Origin: Acephala macrosclerotiorum
Taxonomy: Eukaryota; Ascomycota; Leotiomycetes; Helotiales; Mollisiaceae
Assembly: GCA_014904845.1 (NCBI GenBank)
Contig: MU119205.1
Location: 620,001 to 684,000, forward strand
Direction: 5' to 3'
DNA length: 64,000 nucleotides
In this document: positions 36,801 to 50,221 of the stretch, piece after piece
Numbering within the stretch: the stretch's first letter is position 1
Layout: the number at the start of each line of letters is the position of its first letter
Translations under genes and position numbers: made by a program
Notes under the pieces: generated by a model
Database searches by the model: none
Told to the model about the DNA's origin: nothing
The model's input: the letters and a program-made list of their open reading frames with translations, nothing else

Positions 36801-38263
36801 ATTTGCTGTCAACTTGCGCTGGCCTGAATATCTGAGATCAGCAAAATAGTAGCTGTGCAGACGAGAATGTGTTCCCGTTTGCTAGTAATAAAGCATTTAT
36901 TTCAAACATCGCATGCCTCATTGAAACCAAGTCTACTCGTTTGATACATGGGCGAGAAATTAGACTCTGACAGTTGAGATAACTTGACAACAACAAGTTT
37001 GCGAAATGCATTCATCTCACAGTTGTTCATCACCTCGAACCACCGATGGTCCGACGCCAGACAAATACCACAACTTGACAGCAAAAGCATAATCCCATCC
37101 CTACCCCAGCCCACCTCCTTATATCCTAGTTTTGCACTCGTTTTCTTTTCTAGATACCTAGCTCAGCTTTGACCTCTTTCCGCTTAGAGTTCGGCACCCT
37201 CTCAAGCCTTCCTGAGATGATCTTGTTGTCGCCTCGATAGTTGTCCTTGACGTCTTGACAGGACGTCCAATTAAATGATTTATACAGTAACCTAGCCAGA
37301 AAGTTGACAGTTGAAGATTGAGAATGCCGCCCAAAAAGACAAGCTATCCGGCATCATAAGCAAGCGGACATCGAGAATTCAGCACCAAACCCCTCCCTCC
37401 ATCGACGAATTGAAGCTCACAGTTGGGGATCTCGCAACAAGCTCTCCTGTCTCGATCTCAAGTATCTAGAATGACATGCTTCGAAGCAACGATATCGAGA
37501 AATTGCCGAACGTCGAGAAGACCAGGGCATTTGGCTACCGGTACTGATATCGAGAACTTGGGAAGGTGGGATCATTCAGGGGGTTGGTGAACGCTGTCTT
37601 AATGCAGTTGGAGTATTTCTCGATCAACTCCTTGTGTGCGGGGAAGTTTTTTGCGCATTCTTGGTGGACCAACTCTGATTGAGAGATGGGACCTGACGTA
37701 ACTCTGCGAGACGTTAACATTTTATGTAGTCTATGAAGGTCTATCACGATTCACTAAACAAGATGTCGAAGACGACAGCAAGGCTGCTCTGAGTGGTGTA
37801 GCGCAGAAGGTTGATGTCAATGATGTGGTATCGAGCAAAGAGGAAGGATTTCGAGAAGTTTCTTATCTCGAAGAAGGATATCGAGGAGGGTAGGCATTTG
37901 ATAGGGAGCAGAGAGCCTTGTGTCACCGATGGCTCAGATTATGAATTTGCATCCATTTCGTATCGTATTATCTTGTGCTGAACGGACCAATTGAGTAGCT
38001 GGAAGCAAAAGCTCGGAAAACATCGCTGTACTTGTCTACATCTTTTTGTCGCACCTTGAAACCCAAATAAATGCAGTATATCCCCTCAAACGCGCCCGCC
38101 TACCATTACTTGCTCCGAAATATATTCGTATTATTCTCCAGGTCCAGGTATCATTGTAGTCTCCATCAAAGCAGGTACTCCACCGCCCCTCTGAGTAAAG
38201 AAAACTTCCGCCCATCCCACTCTCTCTCATTCACAGCGTCTTCATGTGTTTGATTCTGTGAGG
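33841..38263. other. 4.4-kb gene-free region
   Basis: The longest stretch without a convincing gene in the window. It lies upstream of the Zn2Cys6 factor and downstream of MSN5 (both minus strand). It has a 239-codon open frame at 35366-36085 (+) with no domain, low hydrophobic order and an overlapping frame of similar length. It also has a 10-bp tandem repeat at 35301-35340, an A-rich patch at 36420-36445, and two short minus-strand frames at 37535-37926. I cannot support a gene here. Confidence 0.5.
35301..35340. repeat. 10-bp tandem repeat, 4 copies
   Basis: Four adjacent units: CGCATGGCAT, CTCATGGCAT, CTCATGACAT and CTCACGACAT. Each differs from the next by one base. Exactly 10-bp period, one helical turn, in the long gene-free region. 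Confidence 0.8.
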
Positions 38264-41200
38264 TCAACTCTCCTCAAACATCCCCGCCACCCCCTCCAAC
38301 TCTGGACTCTTTGTCCTATCCTCCCCAACCCTCTGAACCTGCCTCTGTTCCGGCCCCTTCAAAAACTCCTGCTGCATCTTACTCCTCTCCTTCTCCTTCC
38401 TCACCGCACTAGCACTCTTACTAATCCTCCCCTGCTCACTAATACTAACTCCCTTAATATCCCTTAGCAAATCCAACACCAACGCTCTCTGCTGTCTCTG
38501 CTGCATCCCGGGTCGTAAAATATAATCAATGCATTTATCTACACTCCTTTCTTCGATCCCGGGTAAGGATAAGAGGACGGAGCGAGGGGTGGGGGAGAGT
38601 GGGGAGTAGTAGATTAGGATTGTGGCGATGAGTTGTGCGAGGTCGCGTTGGAGGTCTACAAAGTAGGGTTCGTTGAGGGAGGAGATACACGCCTTCAAGA
38701 CGTCGGAGGAGATGAACTCTCGGATTGAAGAGTTGAGGCCGGAGTCGGTGCTAGATGCAAATTCTGGGATTAAGGAACGGAAGACTCGTAAAACGACGCC
38801 GCAACAACGGCCATCGCGCATGCGGATTGCGTGGGTAAGGAAGAGGAGTAATGGTTCGAGGATTGTAGAAGATGTGAGGCAGAACTTTCTCATTGACGGG
38901 TATTGGGATGCGGGGTTGGGGTCGGGGACGTAGGTCGATGCGTCTTTTGCTGATGGGGCGGTGACTCCTGGATCTGAAGGGGTTATTAGTATAGTATTTG
39001 AAAAGAGCTGGAAGATCTCACTTTGTCGTGCAGGATCGAGGAAACCACCGATCATCATGACAGCGGTATGAGTGAGTTGCCGCAAGATACTTTCTTCCTT
39101 CATTTCATCGGTCAGATCCTCGCCATCTGTCGGAGCGACTTGTTTCAAGGCAAGCTTTTCCCATTCCGAGCTGCACTTCGAGTCCATCTGAGCGAAACAG
39201 GTTGCCAATATTGGGGGCACGAAGTGGCTTCTAAGTTCGACGGGACAATCATCAACCATCAGCCGAACAACGTTAAGCAGTGCGATGAGTTGATGCGATG
39301 ACAAACAGTGGGCATCAGCGAACAATGCATGTGCAAGTGGTCCTGGTAACTCGCTGAAACCGTAGAAGTCAACATCGAGTCTACTCATGCACCAGAGGAT
39401 AGAATAGCATGCTTCTCGGACAGTCCTGACAGAGCCACGGATTGAAGAAGCAAAGCCTTCCATCGTAGACTTTGTACCTGTTACACGGGCGTAGAAGTCA
39501 TCCTTACTGCCCTCCGAAATTCCAGCTTGCCAGAATCTATCAGTCAAGATGCGGCTCACGAGACCGCGCATATCGGGAGGAAGTCCTGTCCAATTCGCAG
39601 GGTTATGGAAAGCATGAGCATGGCTCAAGAATTTCAGCAGATTTGGAAGTATGATAGGCAATGCCTCCCGCCATAGCAAACATGAGACTTTATACGGTGC
39701 AGAGTCCTTCTCAATCTTCTCTGTCGAGCAGGACAAGAACGATTTCGTCGTCCGCAAAGGAAGAGCCTTTAATCGGTCCTCGAGCTCCTTCTGCATGGCC
39801 TGCCCTTCTGCGTCGAGCTGATAATATTGCCATTCATCGATTTCGTGAACGCGACGATTGACCAGAAAGTCCGTGACCTTATTTAGTCCAAGCAAGTTGC
39901 AGAAGCCACTAAACGATGAGATCGCAGTATCCATCTCGGGATTTTGCCATAATTGCTGCACAGGGTTGATAAAGGCGTGGAGCCTCTGTAAACGTATTTC
40001 GGGGTCGATTTTGGTTGTTCGATGGATAATCATGAAGAGGAAAGTCTGATAGGAGGTCTTTCGCTTCGCGTCCAGTGAGGTGGTCGAAATGATCTCGTTG
40101 ACTTTTGCTTCCAGCTGATCATAGACATCCAGAAGCTGGTCGGGCATCTTGCTAGCCAGCCGCTGTAGTTCATACATGCCCTCAGCATGCAGCTCCTTAA
40201 CAGCCTCGTTGTATGCGGTATGTTCCGGGCGCTCAGGTGGTCTGCTCATTAGGATGTGCTCAAGCACCTTCAACATGAATGCGACATGCTTGTCAAGGGC
40301 AGTGGTAGAAAATGCAACTGCGAGCTGGAGAATCCTCTTGCGGATAATTGGGTCCTCAAAGTTCATCTCAAGTAGTCTCTCGCACCATGCCTCGATATTG
40401 CCTTCCATAGCGATACGTTCTTGCTCATCCTGTTGGGGTTTAGATCCGTGTGCCGATCGCCATTTCATGTACCCTTTCAATGCAGCTTCTACAACTGTGA
40501 AATGTGCATCCACTCGGAGAACTGGCATCGATGTCTTGGAGTATGTCTCGACTAGGAACATTAGTATGCTTTTGAGTCCTTTTTCAGGCGCCACTTACTA
40601 GCAAAAGGAGGTTGGCCGTCATATAAGTGCTGCATGGATTGGTCGACTTGTGTGAGAATGTGATAGATGGCTTCAGATTTGTTCTGTCGAACTATGAATT
40701 CAATGATTTGGACGCAGTAGCGGCGATAATTTCCAAGGAAAGCATGTCGCTCGGGAACAGTGTCAATATCTTCGAGCAAGAAGATAAGAGATACGTCATC
40801 AGAGTCTTCTGGCATGCTCTCGTATCGTATTAACCTCGAGCTGCACAACCCGAGTAAAGGACCGATCAAGGGAGTCATAGTAGGAGATCCGCCAATAGTA
40901 TTCGATCGTAATAATCGTGTCCACGTAACAAGTATGGGTATCGAAATGACAAAACTCTGGCTTTGTGCAATAGCAAGAAAGAGATTTAACAGGTTGGGCA
41001 AATCACAGTCTTCTGGGATTGCTGAAATTTTCTGCTCTATGAAGCCTCCAAGATTCGATATCATCTAAGCAAAATTAGCGTACGTATAGAATGATCGTCG
41101 ATCCTTTATACCTCGGAAAATCTTTTGGCAAAGAGGTATTTCTCATCGTCGATATCACGAGGATCTACCACAGACCACTCGAACAACTTGCGAAGTAAAT

Positions 41201-42246
41201 CAACGACTGGACGCCGGTACATCGGACACACAAGGGAGAGAAACTCTTCGTCTGAGAAATGCAACCGACTGTAAAGAGCATGCAGTGCTTCAACAGATGC
41301 CTATGCATGTTAGCAAGAATAATGAGGTCCGCCATTCTGAACTTACCAGTTGAACGGCTACACTGGACGCGGCTAGGCTTTTGCACATATGCTCCACGCA
41401 AGAGGCACTTGCGATTGCTCTGGGTATCGCCCACGGCATTACAGACTTGTAGACTGCCAATATCTTCACAGCACAGCTTTGGCACTGAGCATCCCGGGAG
41501 AGGTCGGTGTCCAGGCATTGGTTCAGTAGCTCTCCGATCCTTACCAACCAACCTTCTTCTCCGAACCTCACGGTCGTGCCTATCTGGCGGTTGGGGAACG
41601 CTTCTGCCAACACGATAGCAGGTGTGAAGATCTCTACGCAAGCTTTACTTAAAGCTCCTTCTCGGAGAATTGCGACTGTGTCTTCCCCATTGAAAACCTC
41701 ATCTGACAGAGTTTCGAGGACAAAAAGCACGAACTCCTTGTGTACCACAGACCCTGGAATGTCCCATAGTCTCACAAGGAGCTCATCCATATCGGTCCAT
41801 TCCGAAGCCCAACTCCTCTTAGCTATCTCGACCCATAATTGTGCTGTCTTATTGCGGAGGTATAGAGGATCCTCCATCGCCACATTCTGGGAGAGCTGGA
41901 GCACCCATTCTCGCAGCGCAGTTGCTTCTGCCTCCGAATATTCTGCCCACTTGTGTTTGATCGCGTGCTCGAGCAGCGACAAGGCATAGTGGCGGACGAC
42001 GGGTTGTTGTGATTTATCGGAGGCTAGGGTGAAGCCATGGTAGGGAGCTTCAGCGTTGGTCTTGACTTCCTCGAGGAACAGAGAAGCTTGCTGGCGGGAC
42101 TCATTCGATGAGTAAGGACCGTGGACTATATCGAGAGCTTCGTGAATCTGTGGTAGCAAGTTTGTGCCGCCTCCGTTGACTTCGCTCGGCCCTGTCGCAT
42201 TTGTATGCCCGCCGTTCGCGCTGTTGCCATTTGGCGTGCCGTTCAT
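38264..42246 (-). CDS. MSN5: Karyopherin Msn5 / exportin-5
   Basis: Five exons (41347-42246, 41112-41300, 40599-41064, 39022-40551, 38264-38973) give 1264 residues. A Gly/Asn-rich N-terminus is followed by an importin-beta-like N-terminal HEAT region. Recognised pieces: QIHEALDIVHGPYSSNESRQ, PVVRHYALSLLEHAIKHKW, MEDPLYLRNKTAQLWVEIAKR, then a long HEAT solenoid to a Gln/Glu/Lys-rich tail. Size and order fit the exportin-5/Msn5 family. In yeast it exports phosphorylated transcription factors and imports RPA; in animals it exports pre-miRNA and eEF1A. The last intron (38974-39021, 48 bp, GTGAGA, TACTAAT branch, TTCAG) is a multiple of three with no stop, so a reading frame runs through it. Confidence 0.9.
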
Positions 42247-42964
42247 GTTGCAAATCCCGGTATTACTGAGACGCAAAGGAGAAGCTTTCTCGGAAAAGGC
42301 TTTTCATGAATGTGAAAAAGGCTGGCAAACAAAGAGTCACCAAATGTTGTGACCTGACGGAGATGTCAGGTGCATAAATTTGAAATCGTAGGGTAGCTTC
42401 GCGCACCAAGGCAAATGACAATAAAGAAGTCCATACACAGGTATGCGGTTTGTGGTATGGTGGGAAACGTGGGGAGAAAGGAACGAGGGTCTGCGAAGGA
42501 CTAAGTTAAAAGTGTTGTAAGGTTCACAAAATGGTCTCGAGCCTTCAAGGCTGAAATGCAGGACCACCGGTCATTCTTTTCTCCGAGGCAGCAGCCTTGC
42601 CTCGAATACAACGAATCAGAGCCGTGCGCCAGGTTGGTCTATTCGCCATCAGATTTTCGAACGAATAGACGGATTCCAGGGTGGTTTCTTCTCATCTAAT
42701 ATGCATGGACAGCGGGCCCTCAAAACTGACGATTTCTTGCCCCGGACTTTGAGCCAAGAACTAGGCTCGAGTCTTATAATTCACATGTAAGATCACATTT
42801 CAACGGATCGAAGTCTGATCATTTGCAGGTATCTCTACGAGCAAGACAGTCCAATTGTTGAAGCAATCTCATACCCAAAGCGCCTATGTAAGAAGCGCTG
42901 AACCCAAAAGAATATGCCCAAAGTGCCGAAAACCATGCATAACCGCGACCTCGTCGAAAACAAT
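42247..42964. other. Intergenic, MSN5 promoter and EGH1-type gene 3' end
   Basis: MSN5 (start) and the next gene's... upstream neighbour on the same strand flank this 718-bp stretch. Nothing coding recognised. Confidence 0.4.
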
Positions 42965-45359
42965 CTACATAACAGAGCATTTACTCTGTTGACACTGATC
43001 TAGATAACCCTCCTCCTCTTCTTTCCCTAAAGCCATGTTCTGCCGCCTCTGCACGCCCGTGACTTTGATATGGTGCTCGCCTTCAACATGCCACCATCTA
43101 AGCCTCTGAATCATGCCGCCGTCTGTATCATCTGTACTAATGGACCATTTGCCAGCAGTGACTTCGATGTCGCACTTGTCCTTAGGGAAATGAAACTCGG
43201 GCAGGAAAATCTCAGTTGGCTTCTGTTCCGTACTAGCTGCATGAGCATGAAGTCTGAATGTAAATATGCAATTTCGAAGATCAAAGCCGTAGTGGAGGAT
43301 TTTGCCAACTGTAGCAATGGGCGAAGGTCGAACGTAAGCTTCAGCAGCTCGGAATCCTGGTGCGTTGGTAAGCTCAGGAGGAGCGTCTGTCGCTTTGGAG
43401 GAGATTGAAGGAGTTTTTAGTTTATCCTTGATGTTTCCAGGATTAACTGTTGACTCGTCCGAAAACTCCTTTTTGGTGTTAGGTCCGGATTTTGGTACCA
43501 AACTGGCGGTGGATTGATTTGTGGGTGATGGTGGAAGAGGGGAGAGCGGGAGAGGTTGGTCGTCAAGCGAGAAAATGGACAAATCTTCGCCATTCCACTG
43601 ATCGCCGAGATGGTGCTTGTTCTACAATCGTCAGCCTGGTATGCATAATGACAAAACATCAACTGACCTCGCACATGTACAACCACAAGGTATATCCATC
43701 CATCTTGCTGCCTTCAACGGCGAAATGATTCGCATCCATAGCTCCTGATTGACTCGAGTAATCTCCAGTTTTATACGCGTACTGATCGTCCATATCATAC
43801 GGTATACCGAATTCAGTCAATACACATGGATGATTTCCCATGTAATCAATACCTTCTTGTCTGATGGCGGTCAATTGGTCTCGGAAGCAGTTACGAATAG
43901 CCGTCTCCCCAATCTTGACAGCAAAAGCAGGGCTCATATAACGGCCTCGAAGAACACCAAAAACATCAACATTCCAGTACCGATTCCACTTCTTCGTCAT
44001 CAGAGTCACACCGTCATAGTAATGCGGCGCGTAGACCATTTTTGGATCATCGTCTTTGGTACCTTTGATCGACGGCGGTATTTCTAGAACGGGGGGTTGG
44101 GCGAAGAGGATCGATTCCTTGTGATGACTTCGAATGGCATCCCTGTGCTTTCTGTAGTACTCCAACCAGTACGTATTCGTGAAAGTCTCATAGTCGATGA
44201 CTTCATTGGTCCGTGGATTCTTCTTGAAATAGTCTTTCTTGAGAACCATATCGGTACTTGGATCCCAGATACCATGCTGAGCCCAAATACATTCTCCAAG
44301 TTTCCATCCTGGATCTCGCTTGTATCCGTATCGTGATTCGTCGTAACCCGCTGGTAGCCATGCACTCTCTCCTTGCGGGTCTACCAAAACTCGACCAGAC
44401 TTATATGGTCCCATACCCCCGAAACCCCAAGTATCTATCTCACAGGCACGCCCAGAGCCTGTCAACATACCTTGCCATGCTGTTGGTGATGTGCCCTTCT
44501 GCAGTTTCTGCTCGCTGGGAATGACGGTGATATCTTGCCAGCCAATCAATCCACGGTTTGGCTCATTCATGCTCTCCCACCCAATCACAATTTCGTCTTC
44601 CAGATCACCAGCCTCGTGTATCCGTTTGGCGAGATGGGCCAGCGCGCCTATGAAGTGGTCTTGCAGATAGTCCTGAATATTCTTCCCATCGATAATGCAC
44701 TTCGGCGCAAAGTCTCTCCCAGCAAAGAAGAACGTAAATATTGTTTGGCATGCCAATCGGGTGTAATTCGTAGACCAGATCATTTTTGGGAACTTTTCCG
44801 GTTCGGGGTACGTATTGTGTACGAGGGCAGCCTCAGTGGCGGCAAAGCTCTGAGGGTTCAAACCGCAAGCATACAAAGTCCACATAGGAGCACCAGAACC
44901 TCCAGAAAACCGCGACCACTATAAGATAAATGTTAGCAGGACGTTTCCGGTGAGAGGATATGATCGTCGCCCTACCACATCCTGATGGGGATCCATGAAT
45001 ATGTAAAACCCATATTCTCTTGCCAGTCTTAAGATGTCGATGGTGTGCTGAATCCACTCTTCATCGTAGACGCCGGGACGGCTTGGTTCGATGGCCTCCC
45101 AAGTAAATACATAGCGGATCGTGTTGTATCCCCAACGTTTAAGCCGGCTGAAGTGGAGATGTGCATCTTCGCGGGGGAACGGGCGACTGTGGAACGAAAC
45201 ATTATCCCCATCGAAGAAGTCTTCCGGTATATGTGAAGGCTGGTCCGGATTGCTAGGGTATTTGGCATCTCCAGCCACATTTATGCCCCGAAGTGTTACT
45301 TGTCGTCCATGGTCATCGCGGAAGTGACCATTTTCGATCGTGAGCCTCAACGGGGACAT
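42965..45359 (-). CDS. EGH1: GH5 steryl-beta-glucosidase / glucocerebrosidase (EGH1/EGCrP type)
   Basis: Three exons (44976-45359, 43668-44918, 42965-43621) give 763 residues. No signal peptide. The TIM-barrel begins RLTIENGHFRDDHGRQVTLRGINVAG. DPHQDVWSRFSGGSGAPMW spans intron 1. Acid/base Glu247 lies in SMNEP, and the nucleophile is Glu497 in CVLTEFG. A second part from about residue 640 is beta-rich (FRLHAHA, FLPEFHFPKDKCDIEVTAGKW). This is the long GH5 subfamily 12 form of Cryptococcus EGCrP1/EGCrP2 and yeast Egh1, which remove glucose from ergosteryl glucoside or glucosylceramide inside the cell. Which lipid is preferred cannot be read from sequence. Polar insert 555-630. Divergent from SKI3. 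Confidence 0.9.
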
Positions 45360-45881
45360 GGTGCCCAGTTGACTGATCACTAAGTTCCAAGCAGCAGGCG
45401 CCTTGTGTACTTTATGCAGACAACTGCGAAGGATGCTCGAAGACAGGCGTCCTGTCAAGCCTAAGCCTCGTGGCCAGAGCTAATGCAGAAGGGTCGTTAT
45501 CGATGACGCTGTGTATCAATCTTCGGCCGTAAAGTTTCTGGTCATTCGGAAGCAGAGAATAAGTTATGTCGAAGCCATTGGGCGTATAGGACGTAGGAAA
45601 AGAGTCGGAAAAGAGTCGGAAAAGACTCGACGACCGTCTGAATCCTCGAGTTGCTGATTAAGGTGGCGGCGTGCTCGAAGACTCGATAGGGACGACCACG
45701 ATGTTGGTCCGGCGGATCTTCGGACAAGATTGACATGGGTATGTCGCGCTAGGGCCACGAGGCTGCACACTGGAAAGGGAGCCTTCTCAATCATCCTTCA
45801 GTTCTAGGACCTTGTCTACTGTTTCTTTTTATGTTTCTTACAGCCTTCAACTATGCTACTGATTGAGACGAAAACAAAATA
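45360..45881. promoter_or_regulatory. Divergent promoter, EGH1 / SKI3
   Basis: 522-bp spacer between outward-facing start codons. It includes a local imperfect repeat AGTCGGAAAAG at about 45601-45626 (two or three copies). No coding signal. Confidence 0.35.
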
Positions 45882-48800
45882 ATGTCAGGACCGAAGGCAG
45901 CGCTGAAAGCTATTGGCGCGGCTGTCAAGGCCCAGAAATTCGATGATGCAGTACAACAGGCGCAGAAGTTGCTCGCAACAGATCCCAAGAATTATGGAGC
46001 GTACGTTCATTAATAGGTAGCGGCATATGCCGATACTTCTTAATCACAGCTTACTGTAGACTGACGCGCTATAGATCAATTTTTCTAGGGTTTGCCCTTA
46101 GCAAACAGAACAAATACGAAGAATCCGAGAAAGCGTATGATGCTGCGACGAAGATCAAGAGTAACGACCCCCAAGCCTGGCAGGGTCTTATTCAGCTGTA
46201 CGAAAAGCAAGGGAGTGAGAAGGTAGCCTTGTATCAACCCGCGGCACTCAAGTTGGCAGAAATATACCAGTCTCAAGATGAAAAGTATAAATGCCAGGAT
46301 GTTGTGGACAAATTTCTGGGATTCGCAAAGAATCAAGGCACTCGGTTACAGTTCAAAAAGGCTCAGGAGATCATTTTGCCTACGAGCCCCATCTACGATT
46401 ACCTGGAGGGCAGGGTGCAACATCCAGCCCTTACCTACCAAAACATGGCTCAAATCACCGAATTTGAGGAAAAGGAACGCATCGATACACTCATTGGGGA
46501 GCGGAGGACTAGACTTGGGGCTAAGATTGGGCAAGTCACAATCGAGGTCAAAAGAGAAGTCCTTCGAGATAGTGATCTGGAAGAACTCTACAGCAAGATT
46601 ATTGACTGGAGCAATGACGACGAAATTCGACGGCAGTACGAAGAGAAACTGCTTCAAAGATGCTTACTGGCTCTCACTGTTTTGGCTCCAGGTCAGGAGA
46701 AGACCCAGAAACGTACCCAAGTCATGAAACTAGCTACAGATATGGTCATCATAAAGCACCCTTACAAGACGGCGTGGGACATTGCAATCGAGTGGAAGGA
46801 TCCTGCAAACATACAGGACCTGGACGCAAATGTCCTGCGAGATTACTCTACCTTCTTCCCAACCAGTGGTCTCGGCCAGGTCCTCCGTGGTTTCCTCAGT
46901 AGTGAGATCTCTCCGTTTACTGCTCCACCACCTGTTCAACCAACGCAGACAACCATGGCGGATGACAGCGAAGACGATGATGACGATGGGGGAGGTGTCG
47001 CTTTAGATGCACCAATCAATAGCGAAGAGCGTTTACTTCTGATGACCGAGGGCATGTCAGAATCTGGAAAGTCAATCCTTGCACATCGACTGATGGGAGA
47101 ATACTATCAATTTTTGGAAGAGCACGAAAGTGTAGTCGAGCTAATGCGAAACGCGCGGCATCTAATCACGGAGGAGTCAAATAAGACTGGTCTGAAATTT
47201 GATCGCTCGTCTGATGCATTTATATCGCTACTTGGTACTGCTTTAGTTTTTTATCAGTCGCCCAGGAATCACCCAGAGGCGAAGACATTGTTCGACGGAC
47301 TGCTACAACGAGACCCTACTTCCACTCCTGCCATGATTGGTATCGGGTTGATCTACGAAGAGGAGGAAGACTATACATCCGCTATCGATTTCCTCGATCG
47401 TGCTCTAAAAAGAGATCTAAGCAATATCCGTGTCAAGACAGAAGCTGCATGGGTGAAGGCGCTCAATGGCGACTACATCCACGGCAAGGCCGAGCTTGAA
47501 GATTGCTTATCCAAACTTGATGGCAAGGATCCTCGAGAGCGGGACCTACTCGCTCAAACTCAATATCGACTTGGAATGTGCTTATGGAATCTCGATACCT
47601 CCAAAGCTGCTCGAAAAGATAGAAATGGGGCCTACGCTTACTTCTTAGCAGCTTTGAAAAGCAATATGAACTACGCGCCTGCTTATACAAGTCTCGGAAT
47701 ATATTACGCTGACTATGCCAAGGACAAGAAGAGATCAAGGAAGTGCTTTCAGAAAGCGTTTGAGCTCTCCCCTTCAGAAGTCCTAGCTGCCGAGCGATTA
47801 GCCAAGATCTTCGCAGAACAGAGCGAATGGGAACTGGTCGAAGTTGTGGCGCAGCGCGTTGTCGATTCTGGCAAGGTCAGGCCAGCGCCCGGATCGAAGA
47901 AGAAGGGTGTCAGTTGGCCATTTGCTGCACTGGGAGTTGCCGAATTGAACAAGCAAGAATATGCGAAGAGCATTGTTTCTTTCCAGTCTGCTCTAAGAAT
48001 TACGCCGAATGACTACCATTCTTGGGTTGGTCTCGGAGAAAGCTACCACAACTCCGGGAGATACATTGCGGCTACGAAAGCATTCCAACATGCTGAAAAA
48101 TTCGAGCGTGAGGTCGAGCAACAGAAGTCTGGTGAGACTTGGTTTGCTAAGCATATGCTAGCAAATGTGAAGCGAGAGCTAGGTGACTATGATGAGGCGA
48201 TCGAGGGCTATGAATATGTATTGAAGGAGCGCCCGAACGAGTTTGGAGTCTCGATTGCTTTGATACAGGCTCTAGTAGAGAGTGCGTGGGATGGCACCGA
48301 GAAGGGTCTTTTCGGCTACGCTGCTCAACGCGCAACCGAAGCCATCAATGCAGCTTCCTTCCTAGCAGAGACAAGAGCGGATGCATTCAACCTTTGGAAG
48401 GCTGTCGGAGATGCGTGCTCCGTTTATTCCTGGGTGCAGAGCTGTCTCTCGGACTTCCCACACGCAGTTATTAAGCAATTGTTAGAGGTGGGAGGTGAGA
48501 AAGACGCTTACGATGTTTTCGCCGACATCGATGGAGTCGGCATTGATGTCGTGTTTGCGAACGGGCTCTACTCAGCCGACGAGCAGGATGGTGTGAATCT
48601 CACACGATGCCTACACGCAGCCATACTAGCTCATAAGCGGGCCATTCATGCTTCTGCGCATGATATCCACGCTCAGGCTGTGGCATACTATAATCTTGGC
48701 TGGGTAGAGCATCGGGCACATGTCTGCATCTCTGCCGAAGTTAAGAAGAGATCAACACGATACCTCCAAGCTGCAGTTCGGTCTTTCAAGAGAGCCATTG

Positions 48801-50221
48801 AGCTTGAAGCTGGCAATCCAGATTTTTGGAATGCTCTCGGCGTTGTTACTAGCGATCTGAACCCGCGAGTCGCTCAACACTCTTTCGTCCGAAGTCTCTT
48901 CCTGAACGAACGAAGCGCGCAGACCTGGACAAATCTAGGAGCTCTTTACCTAGTCCAGAATGACTTCATGCTTGCCAATGAAGCCTTCACACGCGCTCAA
49001 TCGAGCGATCCTGACTTTGCGCATGCTTGGGTCGGGCAAGGATTTCTTGCGTTGCTGATGACTGGAGACACGAAGGAAGCCAATCTTCTCTTCACTCATG
49101 CGATGGAGATCTCCGAGGCGTCATCACTGCTTACAAAGAGAGAGTATGCGCAGTCTGTCTTCGACCAGATATTAGCTGCAAAGTCTGGATCGAATATCAC
49201 TGATCTGGTTCAGCCTCTATTTGCCTTAAAGCAGCTGCAATCCATGGACCCGAACGGAATGACATATGAGCATCTATCGACCCTGTTCCTAGAGCGAATT
49301 GGCAACGTTTCTTTGGCACTTGAGACTCTGACCAAGATTTGCAGCACTGTTGAGGCTGACTATGAGGTCACTGAGTCACCCTCGTCCCTATCACGCTTCG
49401 CTCTTGCCAAGGCAGACCTAGCTCGATCACAGCTCTCTGCCAAATTGTACGATGAAGCTATCGAAAATGGCGAAACGGCACTTCAACTAAGCGCTGAAGA
49501 TGCTGGCAATGAGCTCTCAGCAGAAGTACGCCAAAAGTGCAGACTTTCGGCTCATCTCACCGTCGGACTTGCACAATATTATTGCGATGATCCAGAATCT
49601 GCATTGCAGTATTTCTTGCCTGCGCTCGAGGAATCAAATGGCAACCCGGATGCTGTTTGCCTCTTGGCACAGGTCCTGTGGGCTAAAGGCGACGAGGAGT
49701 CACATAGCAAAGCTCGAGACCAGCTGTTCGATTGTGTTGAGAATCACCCTGAGCATGTCCAATCAGTGTTGCTGCTTGGTATCATTGCCCTGCTAGACAA
49801 CGATGGCGAAAGTCTCGAAGCCGTCACTGCCACTCTTCAGGATCTACGAACTGCTCCCACTATCACCGATCTGGAGCAGGGACGAGTTGGCGAGGTTTTG
49901 AGAGCCATCGCGGCATTATCCGAGAATGACGCTGACCAGGAGACCTTGATGGAGATTCAGACTGAGGTTTTCTTGCATCCGAACCAACCTCATGGATGGG
50001 GACGACTGGCGGATATGGATGGTGACGAGTATGCTGCGGACATGGCTGTGAAGACTGCCTTCAAGGCTATTCCTCCATTGGGTCAGCTCGACGCGGCAGA
50101 TCTGTCGGAGGCGTTTGCGGGCACTGGAAAGGTTGGTGACGCACAGCGGGCGGTTATGCTTGCACCATGGAGTAACTGCGGATGGGAAACATTGGTTAGC
50201 GCGGTGTCTAAAAGCGGATGA
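45882..50221 (+). CDS. SKI3: Superkiller complex TPR subunit Ski3
   Basis: Two exons, 45882-46000 and 46075-50221 (74-bp intron), 1421 residues. Starts MSGPKAALKAIGAAVKAQKFD, the usual first TPR of fungal Ski3. Tetratricopeptide repeats then run along the whole protein, e.g. AWQGLIQLYEKQG, TPAMIGIGLIYEEEEDYTSA, YAPAYTSLGIYYADYAKDKK, HSWVGLGESYHNSGRYIAAT, TWTNLGALYLVQNDFMLANE. An acidic linker (DDSEDDDDDGGG) is at about residue 285. Ski3 is the scaffold of the Ski2-Ski3-Ski8 helicase complex that feeds mRNA to the cytoplasmic exosome. Length agrees with yeast Ski3 (about 1430). Confidence 0.93.

Noticed and set aside
37535..37926. Two adjacent minus-strand frames possibly forming a small spliced gene
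   Set aside because: No splice pair joins them convincingly and neither resembles a known family; recorded only as a possible relic.
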